Assembly: GCA_002869565.1 (NCBI GenBank)
Contig: PKUJ01000017.1
Coordinates: forward strand, 31,853 to 95,852
Source: Arcobacter sp.
GTDB lineage: Bacteria > Campylobacterota > Campylobacteria > Campylobacterales > Arcobacteraceae
Reading direction: 5' to 3'
Length of the DNA: 64,000 nt
Translations under genes and position numbers: made by a program
In this document: in pieces, positions 54,451 through 62,767 of the stretch
How positions within the stretch are numbered: the first letter of the stretch is position 1
Layout of the letters: every line of letters starts with the position of its first letter
Notes under the pieces: generated by a model
Database searches by the model: none
The model's input: the letters and a program-made list of their open reading frames with translations, nothing else
What the model was told of the DNA's origin: nothing

Positions 54451-55541
54451 TTTAAGTCCTTTAATATTTTACATACTATTGTTAAGTCTTCACTGCTTAC
54501 ATCTATTTTAGCTATTAACCTTATTATTGCACTTTTTACTGTTGGTTGTCGAATTGCCCCAACTAAAAATCCTTTTTCTTTTAGGGTGTCTTGAATTTGT
54601 AAAACTTTTTTATTATCTGCGATGTCAATAGGGATAATTAAACTATGTGCATTTATACCTAAATTATCATTTATAACTTGTAAATTCAAAGCTATTTTAG
54701 CTTTTAATTCATCTTTATTTTCTAAAATATATTTTAGTGATTCATGTCCAAGTGCAATATCAAACAAAGAAGGTGCAGTTGTATATATAATTGCTTTGGC
54801 TCTGTTTAGTAAAAATTCAATAATTTCTGCTGATCCTAATATGTATGCCCCATAACTTCCATATGCTTTTCCAAGTGTTCCCATCTTGATATGATTTGCT
54901 TTTGGCTTAATCTTATAATAATCAAAGATGCCTAACAAATTATCCCCAATAACTCCAGAAGAGTGAGCTTCATCTACAATTAAAAGAGCGTCTTTTTCTT
55001 CTGCAAAATCAAATATTTCACGTGGAGCAATATCCCCTTCCATAGAGTATACTCCTTCTATGGCAATAAGTTTCCGACCTTTTTTTTCAAATTTTTCAAA
55101 TTTCTCTTTTAAATCTTTAAAATCATTGTGTTTGAAGAGCACTACCTGCTTAGGATTTAAAAGTTTTGTTGCTAACATTCCACTTGCATGGTATTCTTCA
55201 TCTATGAATAAAATATCACCTTTTCTAACCAAGGCTTCAATCATTGATAAATTTGCTAAGAAACCGCTTCCTACAACAACTCCATCCTCAAATTTATTTG
55301 CTTTTTTTAATGCATCTTCGAACTCTTTATGAATAGAACTATATCCATTTACAAGCATTGAGGCTTTTGGGGAAGTGTACTGCTCTTCTAAAACTCTATT
55401 ATATGCATTTTCAAAAAGTTGTTTATTTGATGCTAGCCCTAGATAATCATTTGAAGCTAGGTCAATAATTTCACTGTCATATATCTTTCTAGTACGAAGG
55501 CGGTTGGATTTTTTGATATTATTTAATTCTTTAGCGTACAA
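54447..55541 (-). CDS. bioF: 8-amino-7-oxononanoate synthase BioF (alpha-oxoamine synthase)
   Basis: The 364-residue protein starts at TTG, six bases after AGGAG. Motifs are LASNDYLGLASN, ASMLVNGYSSIHKEFE, VVVGSGFLANLSMI, IAIEGVYSMEGDIAP, LLIVDEAHSSGVIG (PLP Asp) and MGTLGKAYGSYGAYI (Schiff-base Lys). It condenses pimeloyl-ACP or -CoA with alanine in biotin synthesis. It is slightly short for the family. Other bio genes are not nearby. It heads a five-gene leftward operon. Confidence 0.85.
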   Translation of the reverse strand: MYAKELNNIKKSNRLRTRKIYDSEIIDLASNDYLGLASNKQLFENAYNRVLEEQYTSPKASMLVNGYSSIHKEFEDALKKANKFEDGVVVGSGFLANLSMIEALVRKGDILFIDEEYHASGMLATKLLNPKQVVLFKHNDFKDLKEKFEKFEKKGRKLIAIEGVYSMEGDIAPREIFDFAEEKDALLIVDEAHSSGVIGDNLLGIFDYYKIKPKANHIKMGTLGKAYGSYGAYILGSAEIIEFLLNRAKAIIYTTAPSLFDIALGHESLKYILENKDELKAKIALNLQVINDNLGINAHSLIIPIDIADNKKVLQIQDTLKEKGFLVGAIRQPTVKSAIIRLIAKIDVSSEDLTIVCKILKDLK

Positions 55542-55682
55542 TAAATACTCCTGATAATTTCAGTATTTTATTGAAAAAGTGATTAAAAAGTGTTAAATTT
55601 TTTTTAATGCTATTGTTTTGCTATTGTGCTTAGTTACAATTTCTTACCTACTAATTAAAACGTCCTTCATAGTAGATAAAAG

Positions 55683-55705
55683 AAGCAAAGGCATGTCCTT
55701 TGCTT
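55683..55705 (-). terminator. Hairpin terminator after the Kef-type antiporter gene
   Basis: AAGCAAAGG and CCTTTGCTT form a perfect 9-bp stem with a 5-base loop. T-rich tracts occur on both sides, so it could act in either direction. Confidence 0.7.
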
Positions 55706-55709
55706 TTTT

Positions 55710-57311
55710 CTATTCTACTGATGTTTTTTCTACAATTAGCTTAGCAGTTTCCAATTTTGAATGAACAAAAGTATTTATTTTTAAATCTTTCAATACTTTT
55801 TTTTCTTCTAAAGAATCAATTTTTACAATAAGTTTTGCATCTTCTTTAAAATTTAATATAGCTTCACAAATACGGTATTTTTCATTTAAATTACTAAGAG
55901 TAATAATTATACTTGAAGATTCATCTACTTTTAGAGACTCCAGCACGGGAAGTTTCTCTAAGTGTCCAAAATATGCCATAAAACCATTTTTTCTTGCTAA
56001 TAGTACATGTTTTAAATTATCTGAAATTATTACAAAAGGTTTATTTTGCTTTACCAATTCATGGGCAATAATTCTTCCAAGCATAGAGTATCCACAAATA
56101 ACTATATGATTCTTTTTATTAATAGGTGTGATTTTATCTGATTCATAAAATTCAGTTACAAATATAGCAGAAATTTTGTAGATGTTATTCACAATAAAAG
56201 GAGTTAGAATCATTGATAAAACAGTAACTAAAATTAGTAGTTTACCTAATTCAGCATCTAAAATATTATTTGTAGTAGCCAAAGCAAAAACTGCAAATGA
56301 GAATTCTCCTATTTGGCAAAGAGCTAGAGCTGATTTGATAGAATCACTTTTATTTGATTTTCTTCTCATTAGAAGATAAATTACTAAGGCTTTAATAATC
56401 ATAGTTGTAATAAAAACTAAAAATACATAATGAATATTGTTTATAAAAAATGTTACATCAATTTTTGTTCCAACTGAAAAGAAAAAAGTACCTAAAAGCA
56501 AATCTTTATATGAAGCAATATCTGATTCTACTTTTATATGATATTTTGTTTCCGCAATAATCATACCTGCAATAAATGCTCCTAAAGAGTAAGTAAATCC
56601 AAGAGTATGGGCTAAAATTGATGTCCCTATAACTATTGATAAAACTGAGCCTAAAAATAGTTCTTCAAGTCTTGAACTTGAAGAAAAATGTAAAAACCAA
56701 TTCATAATTTTTTTTCCAAGTGTAAACATAAAAACAATAATTAAAAGTGCTGAAAAGATAGTCTTTATTAAAATTTCATTTAGACTTAGAGTATCGTTTG
56801 ATAAAAAAGATATAAGTAAAAGAATTGGAATTACAGCTAAATCTTGAAATACTAAAATTGCTGTTGATTTTTCTCCATATGGAGTATATATATCTTTTGA
56901 TTGTTTTAAATACGTTAGCACTATTGCCGTGGAAGATAAAGAGAAGGCAAGTGAAATTATGATTGATGAGGTTGTATCGATTACAAAAATATATTTAGAA
57001 ACTAAATATATAATAGTGGAACTAATTCCAACTTGGAAAAAACCATTTACAAAAAGTAATTCTTTCATTTTTTTAAGTTTTTCAATTGGCATTTCAAGTC
57101 CAATTGTAAACATCAAAAATACTATTCCAAACTCTGCTATTAGTTCAAGTGATTGTAGATCTGATTTATTGTTTAAATCAAAAATAGTTGTAACTATTGT
57201 TCCTGTTAGAATATATCCAATAATATGTGATATTGATAGTTTTTTGAATATTATATTTAAAACTGTTGCTAATGCAAGAGATATAAATATTATAAGTAGT
57301 GTATTTTCCAT
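55710..57311 (-). CDS. Kef-type cation:proton antiporter (CPA2) with TrkA-N domain
   Basis: The 533-residue protein has about 12-13 transmembrane helices (to about residue 385). Typical segments are LIAEFGIVFLMFTIGLEM, ILVFQDLAVIPILLLISF (the Q-D ion site) and YSLGAFIAGMIIAETKYH. The C-terminal TrkA-N domain reads HIVICGYSMLGRIIAHELV, VILLARKNGFMAYFGH-like and SSIIITLSNLNEKYRICEAIL. It should exchange K+ or Na+ for protons under nucleotide control. KefB/KefC itself cannot be separated from other CPA2 members here. Confidence 0.88.
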   Translation of the reverse strand: MENTLLIIFISLALATVLNIIFKKLSISHIIGYILTGTIVTTIFDLNNKSDLQSLELIAEFGIVFLMFTIGLEMPIEKLKKMKELLFVNGFFQVGISSTIIYLVSKYIFVIDTTSSIIISLAFSLSSTAIVLTYLKQSKDIYTPYGEKSTAILVFQDLAVIPILLLISFLSNDTLSLNEILIKTIFSALLIIVFMFTLGKKIMNWFLHFSSSSRLEELFLGSVLSIVIGTSILAHTLGFTYSLGAFIAGMIIAETKYHIKVESDIASYKDLLLGTFFFSVGTKIDVTFFINNIHYVFLVFITTMIIKALVIYLLMRRKSNKSDSIKSALALCQIGEFSFAVFALATTNNILDAELGKLLILVTVLSMILTPFIVNNIYKISAIFVTEFYESDKITPINKKNHIVICGYSMLGRIIAHELVKQNKPFVIISDNLKHVLLARKNGFMAYFGHLEKLPVLESLKVDESSSIIITLSNLNEKYRICEAILNFKEDAKLIVKIDSLEEKKVLKDLKINTFVHSKLETAKLIVEKTSVE

Positions 57312-57373
57312 GTAGATATTTTATCCAATTTTTGGAATAAAATATCTACTTTTTTGTATACTATATATTCATA

Positions 57374-57742
57374 TTATAAGAGATTAAAACTATCTGCAAG
57401 AACAATAATCCAAGTGAATGAAGCTATCATAATTGAAATAAAAACAGCCGCACTCCCTGCGTCTTTAGCTTGACCTGCTAATGCATGATGTTCAAGTGTA
57501 ACTAAATCAACTACTCTTTCAATCGCTGAATTAACTGCTTCTGATAAAAGAACTAATAATAAAGAAAAAAGCAGTAGGATTTTATTTGTTAAAGAAGTAT
57601 CTACAAAATAAATAAGTGGTAAGGCTAATAAGGTTACTATTAATTCAATTCTAAAAGAACTTTCTGTTGATATTATATTTTTTAGACCTTTCAAGGCATA
57701 TGTAGTATTTTTAATAAAATTATATTTTGGTTGGTTTCTCAT
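57374..57742 (-). CDS. dgkA: Diacylglycerol kinase DgkA
   Basis: The 122-residue protein has three transmembrane helices and the DgkA signature LLSEAVNSAIERVVDLVTLE, with a LAGQAKDAGSAAVFISI segment (catalytic Glu and metal site). The N-terminus has NTTYALKGLKNIISTESSF. It phosphorylates diacylglycerol released by membrane-derived glucan or phosphoethanolamine transfer and returns it to phospholipid synthesis. The length is normal. It precedes the antiporter gene in the same direction by 62 bases. Confidence 0.92.
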   Translation of the reverse strand: MRNQPKYNFIKNTTYALKGLKNIISTESSFRIELIVTLLALPLIYFVDTSLTNKILLLFSLLLVLLSEAVNSAIERVVDLVTLEHHALAGQAKDAGSAAVFISIMIASFTWIIVLADSFNLL

Positions 57743-57810
57743 TCTATTCCTATGTATTATAAAAAAATTATTTTTTGGATATACTATTCTATCTAAAATA
57801 AGGTTTCAAA

Positions 57811-58500
57811 ATGTTTTCAAAAATAAAAGAGTATCTATCTTATGGCAAAGATCATACTGTAACAGTTATAGTAAAAGGTCTTTTTTGGTTAGCTCCTATT
57901 GCTGCAATTACGATAATAGTAATATGGATGTATGAAAAGGTTAATATTTTAACTGGTGGTTTATTTAAATTAGTTGGATTTGAACCTACAAATTTTCCAA
58001 TTTTGTGGACATTTATTGGTTTAGCTTTATTGGCTTTTTTAGCTTATGTACTTGGTGTTTTTGTAGAAATTGGTTTAGTTGGTTTTGTTCAAAAAATATA
58101 TTCAAAAATTCCAGGGTATGGAACAATCAAAGAGCTAATAAATATTTTTAATACTTCAAAATCTGGTGAAAAAAGTGTTCTTGTTGTTTTAATAAATGGA
58201 TTTACAAAAGATGATTATAATATTGGATTAATGTACTCCACAAAAGAATCAGTTTTAAAAGATCATTATACAGTAACTTTATCAATGACACCAATTCCAA
58301 ATGGTGGATATATGTTTGAAACACATAAAGATAAAATTTGGGTAATAGAAGAAGCAACTTTTGATACAAATTTACAATATCTTTTATCAATGGGTGTAAA
58401 ATCAATGGCTGATATTTTAAATATTGAACCAAAACCAATAGATGAATATAAAACAATTTCTGAATATTTAGAAGAAAAAAATAAAGAAATTGTAGAATAA
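57811..58500 (+). CDS. DUF502-family membrane protein
   Basis: The 229-residue protein has two transmembrane helices (about residues 24-41 and 65-90), the motif GLFWLAPIAAITIIVIWMYE, GLALLAFLAYVLGVFVEI, and a soluble part with KIPGYGTIKELINIF (the DUF502 Y-x-x-I-K loop) and TVTLSMTPIPNGGYM. Function is unknown for the family. In plants, related LCV-like proteins affect vascular form. It is followed by the interrupted ClC gene after a 105-base gap. Confidence 0.8.
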   Translation: MFSKIKEYLSYGKDHTVTVIVKGLFWLAPIAAITIIVIWMYEKVNILTGGLFKLVGFEPTNFPILWTFIGLALLAFLAYVLGVFVEIGLVGFVQKIYSKIPGYGTIKELINIFNTSKSGEKSVLVVLINGFTKDDYNIGLMYSTKESVLKDHYTVTLSMTPIPNGGYMFETHKDKIWVIEEATFDTNLQYLLSMGVKSMADILNIEPKPIDEYKTISEYLEEKNKEIVE

Positions 58501-58605
58501 AATTTAAATTTAGAAAAAAGAAATTAATTAACCATTTAAGTGCTGAAATATTATTATTTTTATGTTAAGCTTTCAATAAATAAACCCCTAAAAAAAGTAA
58601 ATTAA

Positions 58606-60000
58606 ATGGATAATGATAAAAAAGTAAGAAAACATTTAACAGAGCAAACAGTTATGTTTGCAACAATCACAAAATGGATTTTAATCTCTTCTTCAATCGG
58701 AGCCTTAATTGGCTTCATTGTAGCTATGTTTTTGAAAATTTTAGAGTACTGCGAAAATTCAAGAACTCTCTTGCCTTTTGATTATTATTATACCCTTCCA
58801 TTTGCTTTAGCTTTTACCGTTATTATTGTGAAAAAATTTGCTCCTTCAGCTGAAGGTCATGGAACTGAAAAAGTTATTGAAGCTGTACATAAAACTTCTG
58901 GAGATATAAACCTCTCAGTTATTCCCGTAAAACTTTTTGCAACAGTAATCACAATATTTTCAGGTGGTTCAGTAGGGAAAGAGGGACCAGGAGCTCAAAT
59001 AGGGGCTGCTGCAGCATCTTTTATTGCAACACTTTTTAGATTTTCAAAAAGAGATAGAAAGAAAATGGTTATTTGTGGTATTAGTGCAGGGTTTGCAGCT
59101 GTATTTGGAACACCATTAGCTGGAGCTATTTTTGGAGTAGAGATTTTAATTGTCGGTGCTTTGATGTATGATATTTTATTACCTTCAATCGTAGCAGGAT
59201 TTTCAGCCTTTTTTGTAGCACAAATGTTTGGTATAAGTTATAACTATTTTGATTTGGCTTATTATGTAACTTTTGATTTTGATTATATACTTATTGCTAA
59301 AGTTCTTTTAGCTGGAATATTTTTTGGATTGGTTGCAGATTTTATTATTACAACATTAAAAGCTGTACATGATTTTTCAAAATCATTAAAAATGAATTAT
59401 ATTTTAAAAGCATTTCTAGCAGGTGTTTTTATTGTAGCTTTGACTCTTCTAGTTGGTGACCAATATCTAGGTTTAGGTTTTGAAACTATAAAATAATCAA
59501 TATCTTCTAGTCATCTTGACCATGAAAATGTGCCTTGGTACGCTTTTATTTTAAAAACTATTTTTACTTCACTGACTTTAGGCTTTGGGGGAAGTGGTGG
59601 AGTTATTACCCCAATATTCTACATTGGAGCTACAAGTGGAAACTTCTTTGGTGGATTAGTTGATGGATATATTCCTTTATTTGCAGCTTTAGGGTTTGTT
59701 AGTGTTTTAGCAGGTGCTACTAGTGCACCTATTGCAGCTATTATTATGTCTGTTGAACTTTTTGGTGTGAATGTAGCCCATTATGCCGCGCTAAGTGTTA
59801 TTATTGCATTTTTAATGACAGGACATAGAAGTGTATTCCCTTCTCAACTTTTATCAATGAAAAAGAGTGAAGCTTTAAATGTAAATTTAGGTGAAGAAAT
59901 GGTTCATACTCAAGCAACTTACACTAGTAGATTCTTTTCAAATATGAGAAGAATTGTTAGAATAATTGTAATTTATTCTAAGAAATATTTTAGAAAGTAA
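58606..60000 (+). pseudogene. ClC-family chloride channel/transporter, interrupted by an in-frame TAA
   Basis: The first part (296 codons) has ClC signatures SGGSVGKEGPGAQIGAAAA and ISAGFAAVFGTPLAGAIFGVE. It stops at TAA 59494-59496. The same frame then runs on without stops to 60000, with VPWYAFILKTIFTSLTLGFG, GSGGVITPIFYIGATSGNFFG and ATSAPIAAIIMSVELFG, the second half of the channel pore. Together about 464 residues would be a normal ClC. The second ORF has no ribosome binding site near its ATG at 59530 that I can see. A nonsense mutation or base error is likely, since both halves are otherwise well preserved. Confidence 0.85.
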
Positions 60001-60322
60001 TATTTTCTAAAAATTCTATTTCATTATCTATGACTATTATCGCATCTATGCAGAAATTTACATTTAGTTTTTTGATTTGTAGATAGTAGTCAACACTTCG
60101 TTTTAGTTTTGATAGTTTGCTATTAGTGATATTATTAACAGCTATTTCGTAATCTTCGGCTGATTTTACTTCTATAAAATGGTATACATTTTCTTTAGAA
60201 GCTATGATATCTATTTCACCTAATTTTTTGGCATAAAAGTTTTGTTCGAGGATTTTAAAACCTGATGAGTTTAAAAACTCACAGGCTTTTGTTTCTGCTA
60301 TATCGCCTTTACTGCGGCTCAA
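59990..60322 (-). CDS. YraN/UPF0102-family endonuclease-like protein
   Basis: The 110-residue protein starts at TTG and begins MSRSKGDIAETKACEFLNSSG. The nuclease-fold motif follows: EQNFYAKKLGEIDIIASKEN and YHFIEVKSAEDYEIA (Asp, Glu-x-Lys of PD-(D/E)XK enzymes). The family's role is unproven, with links to DNA uptake and Holliday-junction-like processing suggested. It overlaps the end of the molybdoenzyme gene by 14 bases and the ClC frame's end by 11 bases. Confidence 0.85.
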   Translation of the reverse strand: MSRSKGDIAETKACEFLNSSGFKILEQNFYAKKLGEIDIIASKENVYHFIEVKSAEDYEIAVNNITNSKLSKLKRSVDYYLQIKKLNVNFCIDAIIVIDNEIEFLENITF

Positions 60323-62387
60323 TATCTACTCTTAGAGATTTGAATCTTGCAGTCATAATGAGCTCATCTGCTTCATCTCCAAAGATGAAGTTTACTTTTG
60401 ATTCTGGGTGATGAAAGGTAGTAAATAGAGTTCCTGGTTTAATATTTTTTGTGTATTTTACTGGCATAACGGCTGTTTCACCATATTGAGTTCTCATAAT
60501 AATATGATCACTTCCAATTCTCTCTTTATCTTCTTTTGAAGCTAATACAACATCTTTATCATATCTTGAATTTAAGGCTTCACTTCTTTTTGTTTGCGCT
60601 GCATTATTGTAGTGAACGATAGTTCTTCCTGTTGTTAAATAAAATTCATTTTTTGGAGTTTTTATTTTTTTAACTAGTTTTTCTATCTGTTCTCTTAGTC
60701 TGTATTGGTGGTACTGAAAATATCCTTTTCCTGATTCTGTTCTAAACTCTTCTAAATGTAAGATTGGAGTATCTTCTTTTGTAATTGGCCACTGCATACC
60801 TCTATTTCTATTTTTTGAAAGTTTGTGGTAGGTTGCTCCACTAAATCTAGTTTTTACAGCATCTTTGGTTTCATTCCAAACATCTTCGCTAGTTTTATAT
60901 ACAAATTCACCATTGATTTTGTTTTCAATATCTCTTAAAACTTCCCAGTCATCTGGCATATCAGCTTCAACAAGTGGTTGAGATAAGTGAAGTCTTCTCA
61001 TGGCATTTACATAAACACCAGTTTTTTCATAGGCTGATTTCACACCAAATATAATATCGGCTTTTTTTGTAATTTCATTCATAAATAGTTCATTTGAGAT
61101 GATTAAATCTAAGTTCTCAATTGCTTTATGAACTTTATTTTGATTTGGATGGATATGTGCAATATCTTCTCCCATTACATACATAGCTTTTATTTTTCCT
61201 TCTAACATCTTATCAATCAATTCAGGAGTCATAAGACCTATTTCTTTAGGTGTTTGATAATCAGGGTCAAAGTATGGTAAACATCCTGTATCACAGGCAC
61301 CTTGTACATTGTTTTGACCACGTAGAGGCATTAGACCTGTTCCTGTTTTTCCAATATTTCCAGTTAGAAGTGCTAAATGAACTATTGCCATAACTGCATA
61401 TGAACCATCTAAATGTTCAGTAATACCAAGTCCCCAAAAAAACATAGATTGTTTTGTAGCATATTGACGTGCTACTTCTGGAATTTGCTCGGAGAGTATT
61501 TCATAGCCTTCTATATTTTTCATATATTCAGGATTTGCAAATGGGTCATTTAAAATTGATTCTTTATACTCTTCAAAACCTACACATCTTGAATCAATGA
61601 AGGTATTGTCATAAAGTTTTTCATTTAAAATTACGTATGCCATCATATTTAAAACAAGAAGATTTGCTTCATATGGAATTACAAGTTCTTCTCCATATTT
61701 CCCAAGTTGAATATTTCTTACATCAATAACAGTTAAGGAAGCAGTTTTTGCTTTTGCAGCTTTTAAAATTCTATTTGAAACTATTGGATGAGCTTCTGTT
61801 GTATTTGAACCCATTACTATGATATTTTCAGTTTTATAAATATCATCAAATGGATTTGTGGCTGCTCCTTCTCCAATAAGAGGTTTCATTCCTTTTAAAG
61901 AAGGAGAGTGACAAACTCTTGCACAACAATCTACATGAGGTGAATCCATTCCTTCTCGAATAAATTTTTGAAACATATATGAACTTTCACAAGATGTTCT
62001 AGCTCCTCCCATTCCACAAAAAGCATGACGTCCATGTTCTTCTTTTATTTCTGATAGTTTCCAAGCTGCTAATGAAGTAGTAAATTCATAAGGAGTTTCA
62101 AAATATTCATTATCGAACTCTTTTAATGTTTTTGCTCTAGCTTTAAGCTCTCTTGGAAGTGCATCAAGATTCTTTTCTATAAAAGATTTTTTTACTCTTG
62201 TATTTCTAATTCTTTCTTCGGCATGAACAAAATCAAAACCTTTTGAACCTTTAATACAAAGTTTTCCTTGAGATACATAACCATCATTTTGAGCATAGAT
62301 TTTTAAAATCTTATTATCTTTTACTTGGCCTGTAATATCACATCCAACACCACAATAAGTACAGACTGAATTTATATCTGAAACCAT
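60309..62387 (-). CDS. Formate-dehydrogenase-like molybdopterin oxidoreductase, catalytic subunit
   Basis: I use the ATG at 62387; an in-frame TTG two codons earlier overlaps the preceding stop. The 692-residue enzyme has a 4Fe-4S motif at its N-terminus (SVCTYCGVGCDITGQ, then GKLCIKGSKG). HVDCCARVCHSPSLKG supplies the Mo-ligating Cys in place of selenocysteine, as in FdhF-type enzymes. Further segments are SNTTEAHPIVSNRIL, GLGITEHLDGSY, PLRGQNNVQGACDTGCLPYF and a C-terminal molydopterin-binding domain. No electron-transfer subunits are adjacent. A ThiS-like gene overlaps upstream. Confidence 0.85.
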   Translation of the reverse strand: MVSDINSVCTYCGVGCDITGQVKDNKILKIYAQNDGYVSQGKLCIKGSKGFDFVHAEERIRNTRVKKSFIEKNLDALPRELKARAKTLKEFDNEYFETPYEFTTSLAAWKLSEIKEEHGRHAFCGMGGARTSCESSYMFQKFIREGMDSPHVDCCARVCHSPSLKGMKPLIGEGAATNPFDDIYKTENIIVMGSNTTEAHPIVSNRILKAAKAKTASLTVIDVRNIQLGKYGEELVIPYEANLLVLNMMAYVILNEKLYDNTFIDSRCVGFEEYKESILNDPFANPEYMKNIEGYEILSEQIPEVARQYATKQSMFFWGLGITEHLDGSYAVMAIVHLALLTGNIGKTGTGLMPLRGQNNVQGACDTGCLPYFDPDYQTPKEIGLMTPELIDKMLEGKIKAMYVMGEDIAHIHPNQNKVHKAIENLDLIISNELFMNEITKKADIIFGVKSAYEKTGVYVNAMRRLHLSQPLVEADMPDDWEVLRDIENKINGEFVYKTSEDVWNETKDAVKTRFSGATYHKLSKNRNRGMQWPITKEDTPILHLEEFRTESGKGYFQYHQYRLREQIEKLVKKIKTPKNEFYLTTGRTIVHYNNAAQTKRSEALNSRYDKDVVLASKEDKERIGSDHIIMRTQYGETAVMPVKYTKNIKPGTLFTTFHHPESKVNFIFGDEADELIMTARFKSLRVDIEPQ

Positions 62388-62389
62388 AC

Positions 62390-62590
62390 TCAACCACCGC
62401 CAACAAATTGTAATAATTCTAATTTGTCATCATTTTTAACAATATAATTATTCCATTGGTCTTTTTTAACAATTTCCATATTAACAGCTGCTGCCATAAC
62501 TTTATCTTCTACTTTAAGTTCACAAATTACAGCTTGAAGCGTTGTGTTTTCATTGAACTCTTTTTGTTCCCCATTAACAATAAGATTCAT
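62390..62590 (-). CDS. ThiS/MoaD-like sulfur carrier protein
   Basis: The 66-residue beta-grasp protein (MNLIVNGEQKEFNENTTLQAV start, VMAAAVNMEIVKKDQWNNYIV middle) ends in LLQFVGGG, with a terminal Gly-Gly required for thiocarboxylate formation. The start resembles ThiS (thiamine thiazole) more than MoaD. Its coupling to a molybdopterin enzyme (stop and possible start overlap) instead suggests delivery of sulfur to, or maturation of, that enzyme. Both roles are open. It has one extra Gly compared with the usual GG end. Confidence 0.8.
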   Translation of the reverse strand: MNLIVNGEQKEFNENTTLQAVICELKVEDKVMAAAVNMEIVKKDQWNNYIVKNDDKLELLQFVGGG

Positions 62591-62767
62591 AATATCCCTT
62601 TATCTTTTATTGTGAAGATTTTATCTAATTTTTCTTTTATTTATATCAAAAAGAGTGATTAGTTTCTAATCCTTTAAGATAGATTATAAAAATCTACAGT
62701 TGATTGATTTTTAGCAAGTAAATATCTCAAAATGGTATAATAATTTTTATAATTGAAAAGGATATTT

